DNA from: Candidatus Gastranaerophilales bacterium
GTDB taxonomy: Bacteria; Cyanobacteriota; Vampirovibrionia; Gastranaerophilales; Gastranaerophilaceae
Assembly: GCA_900548405.1 (NCBI GenBank)
Contig: UNSJ01000023.1
Location: forward strand, 1-29,487
Reading direction: 5' to 3'
DNA length: 29,487 bases
Both the position numbers and the translations under genes were made by a program. The notes beneath the pieces are model-generated. The model saw only the letters and a program-made list of their open reading frames with translations, was not told the origin of the DNA and ran no database searches. Shown here in pieces: positions 1-7,224 of the stretch (position 1 is the stretch's first letter; every line of letters begins with the position of its first letter).

Positions 1-20
1 TCCCTTTTCCCTTAAATTCA

Positions 21-44
21 CGACCTAATGGTCGCTTTTTTTTT
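21..44 (+). terminator. Rho-independent terminator of a gene upstream of the window
   Basis: A 5-bp perfect stem (CGACC at 21-25, GGTCG at 30-34) with a TAAT loop is followed by C and a run of nine T. This is the layout of an intrinsic terminator for rightward transcription entering from outside the window. It separates leuC from whatever lies to the left. Confidence 0.75.
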
Positions 45-120
45 AAGTTAAATAATTATTAAGAACACTCTGGGCAAGACTTTTTATGCTAAAATAAAAA
101 CATAAGAAGGAGAAGTGTAT

Positions 121-1362
121 ATGGGACAAACTTTAGCTGAAAAAATAATTTCCGAACACGCCGACAAAGAAGTCAGAGCAGGCGAATTGGTTATAGCACG
201 TGTTGATGTTGCAGCAGTACAGGACGGAACAGGTCCTTTGACAGTTCAGGAATTTAAAAAATTAGGAAAAGAAAAGCTAAATAATCCCGAGAGAACAATA
301 TTATTTATTGACCACGCATCTCCAAGTCCGAGAAAAGAACTTTCAAATACTCATACTGTTTTAAGAGATTTTTCAAAAGAATATGGTGCAGTTTTATCAG
401 ACGTAGGAGCAGGAGTATGTCACCAAAGATTAATTGAAACCTTTGTTAACCCTTGCGAAATACTTGTAGGAGCAGATTCTCACACCTGTACATCAGGTGC
501 GCTCGGAGCTTTTGCAACAGGTATGGGTTCGACAGATATAGCGGTTGCAATGGCTTTAGGTAAAACCTGGTTAAAAGTACCTGCAACATTTAAAATTGAA
601 GTTAATGGAAAATTTAAAGAAGGCATATGTTCCAAAGATTTAATGCTTTATCTTATAGGTATGATAGGTGCTGACGGAGCAACTTACAAAGCTTTGGAAT
701 TTTGCGGCGACACAATTGAAAACATGGAAATGTCAGAAAGATTTACTTTAGCTAACATGGCTGTGGAAGCAGGTGCTAAAGCAGGTTTATTTGTTGCTGA
801 CGAGAAAACAAAAGAATTTTTAAAATCCCGCGGACGTGAAGATAAATTCAGGACATTAAAACCTGACAGTGATGCTGTTTATGAAAGAGTTATTAAAATA
901 AATGCAGAAGATGTACCTCATACTGTTTCTTGTCCTCATACAGTAGATAATACAAAAACTGTTGATGAACTCGGTCATATAAAAGTTGATCAGGTATTTG
1001 TCGGAACCTGCACAAACGGTAGAATAGAAGACTTGAGAATAGTTGCAGATATACTAAAAGGTAAAAAAGTAAACCCTGATGTCAGAATGCTTATTTGTCC
1101 TGCATCAAAAGATATTTATCTTCAAGCGCTGGATGAAGGCTTAATAACAATATTTGTAGAAGCTAATGCAGCAATTTTACCTCCGGGATGCGGGCCTTGT
1201 GTTGGTGTTCATGCAGGTACGTTAGCGGACGGTGAAGTTTGTCTTGCAACACAAAACAGAAATTTTCAAGGCAGAATGGGAAATGTACAAGGTTTTATTT
1301 ATCTTTCATCACCTTATGTCGCTGCATATACATCATTAAACGGTTATATCAGCGCAAAATAA
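121..1362 (+). CDS. leuC: 3-isopropylmalate dehydratase large subunit (LeuC / homoaconitase-type)
   Basis: The 413-aa product is an aconitase-superfamily hydro-lyase large subunit. LeuC isomerises 2-isopropylmalate to 3-isopropylmalate in cytosolic leucine synthesis together with the small subunit LeuD. The three [4Fe-4S] ligands are visible as C297 (in VGTCTNGR) and C357/C360 (in PPGCGPC), with the C-x59-C-x2-C spacing of the family. The length and the N-terminus (MGQTLAEKI) match the short LeuC/HacA type of about 420 aa. A GTG at 115 would add two residues, but ATG 121 is chosen because an AAGGAG sits at 107-112, eight bases before it. An extended -10-like TGC-TAAAAT lies at 87-95 without a convincing -35. 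No leuD, leuA or leuB follows; the next gene is a sigma factor. Homoaconitase or a related specificity cannot be excluded from sequence alone. Confidence 0.9.
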   Translation: MGQTLAEKIISEHADKEVRAGELVIARVDVAAVQDGTGPLTVQEFKKLGKEKLNNPERTILFIDHASPSPRKELSNTHTVLRDFSKEYGAVLSDVGAGVCHQRLIETFVNPCEILVGADSHTCTSGALGAFATGMGSTDIAVAMALGKTWLKVPATFKIEVNGKFKEGICSKDLMLYLIGMIGADGATYKALEFCGDTIENMEMSERFTLANMAVEAGAKAGLFVADEKTKEFLKSRGREDKFRTLKPDSDAVYERVIKINAEDVPHTVSCPHTVDNTKTVDELGHIKVDQVFVGTCTNGRIEDLRIVADILKGKKVNPDVRMLICPASKDIYLQALDEGLITIFVEANAAILPPGCGPCVGVHAGTLADGEVCLATQNRNFQGRMGNVQGFIYLSSPYVAAYTSLNGYISAK

Positions 1363-1468
1363 AAAACAATTCCAATTGTCTGCAAAAAAATATAATCCAG
1401 TGGTTATATAACAATGAATGAGCAATTCCTGACAAAAATTCCTTACTATAGGATGTAAGGAGAAGTTT

Positions 1469-2062
1469 ATGTCAGGCAACAAATTGCAATACAAGAAAAT
1501 GCCGCTGGAAGAACTTGTTGTTCTATCTCAGCAAAACGATTTTAAAGCTCTTGAAGAACTTATTAAACGAGAACAAAAAAACGTATTTGCAGCATTTTCA
1601 TATCTTTGCAAAAAAAGAGAATGCGTTTCTGATTTAACGCAGGAGGCACTTCTTCGCGTTGCAAAAAATATACAAAGTCTTAAAAATCCTAAACTTTTTA
1701 AAGGCTGGCTTAACCAAATCATTACAAATCTTTTTTATGATGAATTGAGGAAATCGCAAAGACGCCCTGATACAGTTTCTATTGATGAAGATAATGACGG
1801 AACGGCATCAATCAAACTTCAGCTTCTCGACAAAAAATGCAAACCGCCCGAAAAATGTATATCAGCAGAACTTGAAAAAATAATCAAAGATGCAATTCTT
1901 GCACTACCGGAGCAATTTAGAATAGCTATAATTTTGAGGGAGCTTCAGGGCTTGAGCTACGAAGAAATTGCAAATGCAACACATTCAAGTGTAGGCACTG
2001 TTAAATCAAGAATTGCAAGGGCAAGAAATAAGCTTCAGGATGAACTTAAGGCCTATATTTAA
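1469..2062 (+). CDS. ECF-type RNA polymerase sigma factor
   Basis: A 197-aa sigma-70 family protein of extracytoplasmic-function size. Region 2 lies at about residues 25-90 (core-binding segment VSDLTQEALLRVAKNI, then NLFYDELRKSQRR for -10 recognition). Region 4 lies at about 140-195, with a helix-turn-helix around LSYEEIANATHSSVGTVKSR. Between them is a charged, poorly conserved linker (about 98-125), and there is no region 1 or 3, as expected for ECF factors. It would direct polymerase to a small regulon in response to an envelope or extracellular signal. AAGGAG at 1457-1462 sits six bases before the ATG. The anti-sigma gene starts 11 bases after its stop, so the pair is almost certainly one operon. 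A TATAAT lies at 1391-1396, but no matching -35 was found. The inducing signal cannot be read from the sequence. Confidence 0.88.
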   Translation: MSGNKLQYKKMPLEELVVLSQQNDFKALEELIKREQKNVFAAFSYLCKKRECVSDLTQEALLRVAKNIQSLKNPKLFKGWLNQIITNLFYDELRKSQRRPDTVSIDEDNDGTASIKLQLLDKKCKPPEKCISAELEKIIKDAILALPEQFRIAIILRELQGLSYEEIANATHSSVGTVKSRIARARNKLQDELKAYI

Positions 2063-2073
2063 AAGGAGAAATT

Positions 2074-2607
2074 ATGCAGAACCAATTATCATGCGAACAA
2101 GTCGGTGCATTAATGCCGTTTTATATAGAAGATAAATTAAGTGCAAAGCTGTCAGAATATGTTGCCGAGCATTTAAGAAACTGTCCTGCTTGTATGCAGA
2201 AGTATGAATCTTTAAAAAAAATGGTAAATAAGTTTATAGACATTCAATCCGAAGAAATTGAAAACCCATATGTTACAAAGCAATATGAGGATTTCAAAGA
2301 AAACTTATCTGCATATATTGATAATGAGCTCAACGATGTTGAAAGTATTAAAATTAAAAAAATTGCGATTTCAAATCCTCTTGCAAGGCAAGACCTGGAA
2401 AATATTTATACATTCAAAAAACTTCTCCATTCATCCTTTGAAAAAACAAGAAACGAATTTAAAAATGACTACTCAAAGCATATAATATATCAAATTCAAC
2501 AAAAAAGTGAAAGCAAAGAAGCAGATCCATTTATTAAACTTGCTATTTTGTTCTCTATAATGATTACCTTTATTGTTGCAGGAATTATTGCCTTTTTATA
2601 TCTTTAA
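2074..2607 (+). CDS. Membrane-anchored zinc-finger anti-sigma factor
   Basis: The 177-aa protein begins with a zf-HC2-type anti-sigma domain: C7, then H33-x3-C37-x2-C40 (HLRNCPAC), the zinc-binding motif of ZAS-family anti-sigma factors. A second segment, about residues 70-120, contains LSAYIDNELND, which resembles the start of another anti-sigma domain but has no cysteines. A single transmembrane helix closes the protein (about 152-177, LAILFSIMITFIVAGIIAFLYL), so the N-terminus is predicted cytosolic, holding the sigma factor at the membrane. AAAGGAGAA precedes the ATG, and the gene lies 11 bases after the sigma gene. Its 3' end overlaps the convergent gene on the other strand by 12 bases. 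The role as partner of the preceding sigma factor is inferred from domain and adjacency. Confidence 0.85.
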   Translation: MQNQLSCEQVGALMPFYIEDKLSAKLSEYVAEHLRNCPACMQKYESLKKMVNKFIDIQSEEIENPYVTKQYEDFKENLSAYIDNELNDVESIKIKKIAISNPLARQDLENIYTFKKLLHSSFEKTRNEFKNDYSKHIIYQIQQKSESKEADPFIKLAILFSIMITFIVAGIIAFLYL

Positions 2608-3234
2608 AGAACCTGATGAATGCTTCATAGCTGACATTTTTATATAAGCATCCATAGTTATTCCTCGAGGTGATTTTAAATTTTTACCATCACCGCCATG
2701 CATTTTGGCAATAGCTTCTTTTTGTTTTTTTGCAGCATATTGGTTTCTTAAAACAGGAGTAATAATATTGCACGAAATAATAGAGCCAACAGTACTTGCT
2801 ACAACATCCACACCATTCTTAAACGGTTTATATTCATTCTTAATCTCGGAAAAACTAGCCATATTTTCAATGTTAAAACCCAGTTTACCAATATGCTCAG
2901 AAGTATTTGCGCCTTGTTTAACTAAAAAGTCTTTTATAGGTTTTGTTGTTAATTTACCTGTTGATACAAGTTTTGAAGCAAGGTTTTTAAATGAACTTGT
3001 AATAACATAAAAAGATAAAATATTAACAGCAGCATCAGCTATTTCCTGCGGAATCAAGAAAGTTTTTTGTTCCGGGGAAATTTTATCATTAAATACAACA
3101 GCAGAAACTTGAGCCAAAGATGATAAAATCCAGCCCAAAACTCCTGTATGCACAAGCATTTTACCCGGATTTTCACCATAATTCTTGTACATAATATTTT
3201 TAAAATCAGAACATAAGTTACCTAATGACTTCAT
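2596..3234 (-). CDS. Unknown membrane protein, second gene of a coupled pair
   Basis: The 212-aa product is not recognised as a characterised family. It has moderately hydrophobic segments (about residues 30-48, GVLGWILSSLAQVSAVVF; about 65-82; and about 142-160, VVASTVGSIISCNIITPVL) separated by Lys-rich stretches. The last segment runs into P-V-L-R-N-Q-Y-A-A-K-K-Q-K, which resembles the ends of the proteins at 3231, 16022 and 17705. An AGGAGG ribosome binding site precedes the ATG, and the start overlaps the stop of the upstream gene as ATGA (3231-3234), so translation of the two is probably coupled. The 3' end overlaps the convergent anti-sigma gene by 12 bases. A lineage-specific membrane-associated role is inferred; no enzymatic motif is visible. 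Confidence 0.7.
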   Translation of the reverse strand: MKSLGNLCSDFKNIMYKNYGENPGKMLVHTGVLGWILSSLAQVSAVVFNDKISPEQKTFLIPQEIADAAVNILSFYVITSSFKNLASKLVSTGKLTTKPIKDFLVKQGANTSEHIGKLGFNIENMASFSEIKNEYKPFKNGVDVVASTVGSIISCNIITPVLRNQYAAKKQKEAIAKMHGGDGKNLKSPRGITMDAYIKMSAMKHSSGSLKI

Positions 3235-3803
3235 TTCTTATCCTCCTGTTTTTTCACAAGAGCATTAGTTAAGAATTTGGTCAACGGTGCATCAATAGCA
3301 AAGTTAGTAACCATCATAACAAGCAATGCTACGACTGTACCCATAGCGTTATGATATTGTTTAAAAGCATCGGTTGTATTATCTGTTATGCCTTTAGGGG
3401 TGAATAATGATTTATACTTAGGCACATTTGGTCCGGGTATTTGCGACAAGGCTTTTATACCTTTAATACATCCTTTTCTGATAAAATATCCTGTTAAAGT
3501 ACCTGCAAGAATTTTTGCAATTGTTCTTGCAACAGAAACTTTACGTGTTTTTTCATCTACACTTTTATTGTTGGCGTCAATAAACGGTTGTGTCATCAAA
3601 GCTGTTGCACCCAATATTAAGCGCTGTTCAGCAGATGAAATCTTCTCTCCTGTATTTTTAATATTTTTTGTAATTTTGTCACTTGAATATACAGCGTCCG
3701 GAATCAAGTCCAGGCCCTTTTGTTGAATTGTACGCATGGTACGCGATGCACCTTTGTACAATGAGGTATTTGTAATGTATGTTCTTATACCGTTTAACGC
3801 CAT
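3231..3803 (-). CDS. Unknown membrane protein, first gene of a coupled pair
   Basis: The gene encodes 190 aa from ATG 3803 (MALNGIRTYITN). A TTG at 3815 in the same frame would add four residues but has no better ribosome binding site. The protein is basic. It has hydrophobic segments near residues 60-75, 92-110 (TIAKILAGTLTGYFIRKG) and 150-175 (GTVVALLVMMVTNFAIDAPL), and ends in APLTKFLTNALVKKQEDKK. This final membrane segment followed by a proline and a Lys-rich tail is also seen in the proteins at 2596, 16022 and 17705. The downstream gene starts inside its stop codon. No known family was recognised; membrane localisation is an inference from hydrophobicity. Confidence 0.7.
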   Translation of the reverse strand: MALNGIRTYITNTSLYKGASRTMRTIQQKGLDLIPDAVYSSDKITKNIKNTGEKISSAEQRLILGATALMTQPFIDANNKSVDEKTRKVSVARTIAKILAGTLTGYFIRKGCIKGIKALSQIPGPNVPKYKSLFTPKGITDNTTDAFKQYHNAMGTVVALLVMMVTNFAIDAPLTKFLTNALVKKQEDKK

Positions 3804-3923
3804 ATTTCTACCCAAATCTATAAAGATTATGAAGCATCACAATTGCCTAAATATCCCTATATATTAATAAAGATTTACAATAGCGTTAAACATAATATAT
3901 CAAATATAAAAAAAATACCAGAA

Positions 3924-5159
3924 CTAAAGGATAGCTCCCTTAGGTACAACCGTAACTCCACCCGGAGAAACGTGGAAACCTCTTGCAATATCTTCTTCTC
4001 TATTAAAGCCTATCCTTGAGTTAGGAGGTATAGTAACATTTTTATCAATAATAGCTTTTTTAATTTTTGAATACCTTCCAACCTCAACATTCTCCATTAA
4101 AATACTTGAAGAAATCTGGCTGTAACTGTTTACTTTAACTTTAGGCGACAATATGCAGCGAGAAAGACCTGCACCTGAAACTATACATCCTTCAGACACC
4201 ATTGAATTTGTTGCCATACCAACTCTTTCGCCTTCCTCCCAAATAAATTTTGCAGGAGGATAATTATAATTAAATGTTCTTAAAGGCCAATCTTGAGAAT
4301 AAAGATTTAATTCCGGATCATAATCCAGCAAACTCATATTTGCCTGCCAATAAGCATCAATGCTTCCTACATCCATCCAGTAGCCTCGTTCACGTTCAGA
4401 TATTCCTGGAAAAGTATTGTCATGGAAGTTATAAATATAAATATTCTTGCCTTCTTTTAAAAGCATAGGTATAACATTTTTACCGAAATCATGACTTGAA
4501 TCTTTTATTTCTTCATCACGGTTAAGCGCATCAAGCAGAATATCTTTGTTAAAAATATAATTACCCATTGAAGCCAAACACATATCAGGATTTCCCGGAA
4601 TAGATTTTGGTCTGTATTGGGGTTTTTCAACAAAGTTAACAAGTTTCCAATCATCATCAACTTCAATTATGCCAAATTCATGAGCCTCCTCGATAGGAAT
4701 AGGTATAGCAGAAATAGATAAATCCGCATCTTTTTCTTTGTGATAATTCAGCATTTGGGAAACATCCATTTTGTAAATATGGTCGCCGCCAAAAATACAT
4801 ACATAATCAGGATCTTCATCTGTAATATGAAATACGTTCTGATAAATTGCATCAGCTGTTCCGCGATACCAGTCAATACCGGTTCTCATTTGTGCAGGTG
4901 CCAAATCCACATACTGATTTAAAAATGGTGATAATGCCCAGCCTCTTGTTATATGTTTATTTAAAGAATCAGACTTATATTGAGTTAAAACCTTTATCTT
5001 GAAAAACCCCGAGTTAATAAAATTATTTAATACAAAATCAATAATTCTATATCTTCCGCCAAAAGGAACTGCAGGTTTTGCCCTGTCTTTTGTTAATGGA
5101 AATAATCTTTTTCCTTCACCGCCTGCAAGAATCATTACCAAAGCATTATCAATAGACAT
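3924..5159 (-). CDS. glgC: Glucose-1-phosphate adenylyltransferase (ADP-glucose pyrophosphorylase)
   Basis: The 411-aa enzyme makes ADP-glucose from glucose-1-phosphate and ATP, the committed step of bacterial glycogen synthesis in the cytosol. The N-terminal nucleotidyltransferase domain shows the AGGEGKRLFPLT pyrophosphorylase signature (from residue 12), GGRYRIIDFVLNN, GTADAIYQN, FGGDHIYKMD, the VEKP sugar-phosphate-binding segment and GYWMDVGSIDAYW. The C-terminal quarter has the hexapeptide-like pattern of the left-handed beta-helix (for example GCIVSGAGLSRCILSPKVKVNS). Length is normal for the family. AAGGGG lies upstream of the ATG, and a promoter fits at 5199-5228. It is transcribed alone; no other glycogen gene is in the window. 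Allosteric control is expected from the family, but the effector cannot be assigned here. Confidence 0.96.
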   Translation of the reverse strand: MSIDNALVMILAGGEGKRLFPLTKDRAKPAVPFGGRYRIIDFVLNNFINSGFFKIKVLTQYKSDSLNKHITRGWALSPFLNQYVDLAPAQMRTGIDWYRGTADAIYQNVFHITDEDPDYVCIFGGDHIYKMDVSQMLNYHKEKDADLSISAIPIPIEEAHEFGIIEVDDDWKLVNFVEKPQYRPKSIPGNPDMCLASMGNYIFNKDILLDALNRDEEIKDSSHDFGKNVIPMLLKEGKNIYIYNFHDNTFPGISERERGYWMDVGSIDAYWQANMSLLDYDPELNLYSQDWPLRTFNYNYPPAKFIWEEGERVGMATNSMVSEGCIVSGAGLSRCILSPKVKVNSYSQISSSILMENVEVGRYSKIKKAIIDKNVTIPPNSRIGFNREEDIARGFHVSPGGVTVVPKGAIL

Positions 5160-5198
5160 ATCTCTAAACCCCTTATTTTATTTTAACTCTCTGTTATA

Positions 5199-5228
5199 AT
5201 TATACTCCATAAACAAAAAATTTGCCAA
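5199..5228 (-). promoter_or_regulatory. Predicted sigma-70-type promoter of glgC
   Basis: On the - strand, TTGGCA (5223-5228) and TATAAT (5199-5204) are separated by 18 bases. This gives a -35 matching 5 of 6 and a perfect -10. The start site would fall near 5192, leaving a leader of about 33 bases. It sits in the gap between the 5232 gene and glgC, so glgC is probably expressed independently. Confidence 0.6.
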
Positions 5229-5231
5229 TTG

Positions 5232-5567
5232 TTAATGACAACCTCCGCATCCACCGCAGCCTCCGTTTGAGCAGCCGCCAGAACCAAACAGATCAGTAAA
5301 GTCAAAGACCTTATCTTGCTCAATACACTCTATAACTTTATTGTAAAGCAATTCCCCGACTTTAATCATTTCAGCTACAAATTCATCATAATGTGTTGTA
5401 TTGCCTATAAGAACAGGATATTGTGCTAAAATTTTATTTGTATTGTTATTGTAAATTGTTACACCTGAAACCTTTACCCCGGCAAGAAATGCTTCTTTCA
5501 TAGGTTCATCACAATCAAATGCCGGTAGTAATGAATAGTGAATTTTAATATCATCTTTTTTATTCAT
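5232..5567 (-). CDS. Small unknown protein with Gly/Cys-rich C-terminal tail
   Basis: The product is 111 aa from ATG 5567; a TTG at 5585 would add six residues. The body (about residues 1-90) is an ordinary soluble alpha/beta-looking sequence (KIHYSLLPAFDCDEPMKEAF, VKVSGVTIYNNNTNKIL). The end is strikingly different: GSGGCSNGGCGGCGGCH, with C99, C104, C107 and C110 followed by a terminal His. Such a tail suggests metal or cluster binding, or a disulfide or thioether target; no modification enzyme is encoded nearby. The family was not recognised. There is no Shine-Dalgarno sequence; instead a TATAAT lies six bases before the ATG, so the transcript may be leaderless. Confidence 0.7.
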   Translation of the reverse strand: MNKKDDIKIHYSLLPAFDCDEPMKEAFLAGVKVSGVTIYNNNTNKILAQYPVLIGNTTHYDEFVAEMIKVGELLYNKVIECIEQDKVFDFTDLFGSGGCSNGGCGGCGGCH

Positions 5568-5573
5568 AACAAC

Positions 5574-5579
5574 ATTATA
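5574..5579 (-). promoter_or_regulatory. Candidate -10 box, possibly giving a leaderless mRNA
   Basis: A perfect TATAAT on the - strand ends six bases before ATG 5567. The expected start site is at or next to the A of the ATG. No good -35 is visible (TCAGTA at 17-bp spacing). The absence of any Shine-Dalgarno sequence between this box and the ATG is what makes a leaderless transcript plausible. Confidence 0.35.
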
Positions 5580-5614
5580 TAGCAAAAAATTTTATGTACT
5601 GATTTTAAATAAAT

Positions 5615-5968
5615 ATGGAAATTAGAAAAATAAATAGTACCTCATTTGGAAATAAAACCAAAACCACAGAGTTATTTGAAATAATGCTTCGTAAAACTTT
5701 TAAAAATGAAATGGCGACTGATTCAATAAGAATAGTTGCCAAAGATTTATATCCAAACGAAAAAATTGCGGGAAGATACAAAACATACGCATACTATGGA
5801 AACAAAATTGTTAATGCAGTTACGGAACAAAGACAGGATATAGTTAATGATGTAAAAGCGATTAACGAGTATTTAAACAATAATAAACGAATTTCTAAAG
5901 AACAACTTGCTGAATACATGCAGCAATATATTAAGAAATACGGAGAAAATATAGATATAAATGTATAA
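5615..5968 (+). CDS. Small unknown protein with N-terminal S-F-G motif
   Basis: The 117-aa protein is hydrophilic, Lys-rich and probably mostly helical after residue 17 (TELFEIMLRKTFKNEMATDS; ISKEQLAEYMQQYIKKYG). It has no membrane segment or cleavable signal peptide. The first residues, MEIRKINSTSFGNK, resemble the N-termini of the long proteins starting at 17692 and 19399, where a polar lead also precedes F-x-G or S-F-x-G. The gene diverges from the 5232 gene, with only 47 bases between the two ATGs, and has no Shine-Dalgarno sequence. A bidirectional terminator follows directly. No known family or function was recognised. Confidence 0.7.
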   Translation: MEIRKINSTSFGNKTKTTELFEIMLRKTFKNEMATDSIRIVAKDLYPNEKIAGRYKTYAYYGNKIVNAVTEQRQDIVNDVKAINEYLNNNKRISKEQLAEYMQQYIKKYGENIDINV

Positions 5969-5969
5969 A

Positions 5970-5998
5970 AAAAAGACCGCCTTGAAAGCGGTCTTTTT
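5970..5998. terminator. Bidirectional Rho-independent terminator
   Basis: An 11-bp perfect stem (AAAAAGACCGC at 5970-5980 and GCGGTCTTTTT at 5988-5998) with a 7-base loop, A-rich on one side and T-rich on the other. It can stop the 5615 gene on the + strand and oadB, which ends at 6016, on the - strand. Confidence 0.9.
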
Positions 5999-6015
5999 AA
6001 ATTTATGTAATTTAT

Positions 6016-7191
6016 CTATTGACAAAGTGCGAGTAATATACCGGCTGCAACCGCAGATCCGATAACCCCTGCAACGTTTGGTCCCATAGCGTGCATTAAC
6101 AGATAGTTTTGGTCATTTGCTTCCAAACCTACTTTGTTAGAGACACGTGCTGCCATTGGAACTGCAGATACACCTGCTGAGCCGATTAACGGATTTATCT
6201 TTGTTTTTGAGAACAAATTCATAATCTTTGCACAAATAACACCTGCACCTGTTGCAAATGAGAATGCAATTATACCCAAAAGCAGAATAAATAAAGTTTG
6301 CAATGTTAAGAATTGATCTGATGACAATTTTGAACCAACAGAAAGTCCCAAGAAAATAGTTACTATATTAATTAACGCATTTTGCATAGTATCTGAAAGT
6401 CTGTCAACAACACCGCATTCTTTACACAAGTTTCCGAATGTCAACGCACCGATTAAAGGACAAGCATCAGGCAAGAAAATTATACATAAACCCAAAACAA
6501 CTAATGGGAATACGATTTTTTCTCTTTTTGAAACTTCTCTTAATTGTTCCATTTGGATTTTACGTTCAGCTTCAGTAGTAAGCAATTTCATGATAGGCGG
6601 CTGAATAACAGGTACAAGCGCCATATAAGAATAAGCTGCTACTGCAATTGCACCTAATAATTCAGGAGCAAGCTTTGTTGTAACATAAATTGATGTAGGA
6701 CCGTCAGCACCACCGATAATACCGATTGCACCTGATTGCGGCAATGTAAAACCAAAACAGCAAAGTGCAAGCAATAATGCACCGAAGATACCGAACTGAG
6801 CTGCACCGCCTAATAAAGCAGTTTTAGGATTTGCAATTAACGGACCGAAGTCAGTCATTGCACCTACACCCATAAAGATTATTAACGGGAACAAACCGCT
6901 GTGAATACCGATTTCATAAATAATTCCCAAGAAACCGTGTGGCCCTGCAATATCAGCTACGGGGATATTTGACAAAATTCCGCCGAATGCAATAGGAACC
7001 AGCAATAACGGTTCAAATTGTTTTTTAATACCGAGCCAAAGCAGGAATAAACAAACCAAAATCATAATCGGTGAACCGAACTGATGCAGGAATTGTTCAA
7101 ACCCGTTTGTAATATTAGGATCTACAGGCTGAACAAAATTTGCTATACCTGTTGATTGCCATAATTTATATAAACTGTCTACTATATTCAT
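6016..7191 (-). CDS. oadB: Na+-pumping decarboxylase beta subunit (oxaloacetate decarboxylase type)
   Basis: This 391-aa, highly hydrophobic protein is the beta subunit of the sodium-pump decarboxylase family. It decarboxylates carboxybiotin and couples this to Na+ export. Hallmarks are [11 protein letters not shown], with the essential membrane Asp, and the C-terminal [14 protein letters not shown] segment. About nine or ten membrane segments are visible, and the length is normal (oadB, mmdB and gcdB are close homologues). It is the last gene of birA-oadG-oadA-oadB, 33 bases after oadA, with an AAAGAGG ribosome binding site before the ATG. The beta subunit alone does not tell oxaloacetate from methylmalonyl-CoA or glutaconyl-CoA decarboxylase; the adjacent alpha subunit is what points to oxaloacetate. 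Confidence 0.93.
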   Translation of the reverse strand: MNIVDSLYKLWQSTGIANFVQPVDPNITNGFEQFLHQFGSPIMILVCLFLLWLGIKKQFEPLLLVPIAFGGILSNIPVADIAGPHGFLGIIYEIGIHSGLFPLIIFMGVGAMTDFGPLIANPKTALLGGAAQFGIFGALLLALCCFGFTLPQSGAIGIIGGADGPTSIYVTTKLAPELLGAIAVAAYSYMALVPVIQPPIMKLLTTEAERKIQMEQLREVSKREKIVFPLVVLGLCIIFLPDACPLIGALTFGNLCKECGVVDRLSDTMQNALINIVTIFLGLSVGSKLSSDQFLTLQTLFILLLGIIAFSFATGAGVICAKIMNLFSKTKINPLIGSAGVSAVPMAARVSNKVGLEANDQNYLLMHAMGPNVAGVIGSAVAAGILLALCQ

Positions 7192-7224
7192 TTTTTTAAC
7201 CTCTTTGTAAATATTACCAAGTAC

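Noticed and set aside
1366..1379. Palindrome ACAATT-CC-AATTGT after leuC as a terminator or operator
   Set aside because: AT-rich 6-bp arms with no following T-run; short palindromes of this kind are expected by chance in this composition.
5232..5567. RiPP precursor peptide with a Cys/Gly core
   Set aside because: No radical SAM enzyme, lanthionine synthase, cyclodehydratase, peptidase or exporter is encoded around it, and the body is longer and better folded-looking than a typical leader.
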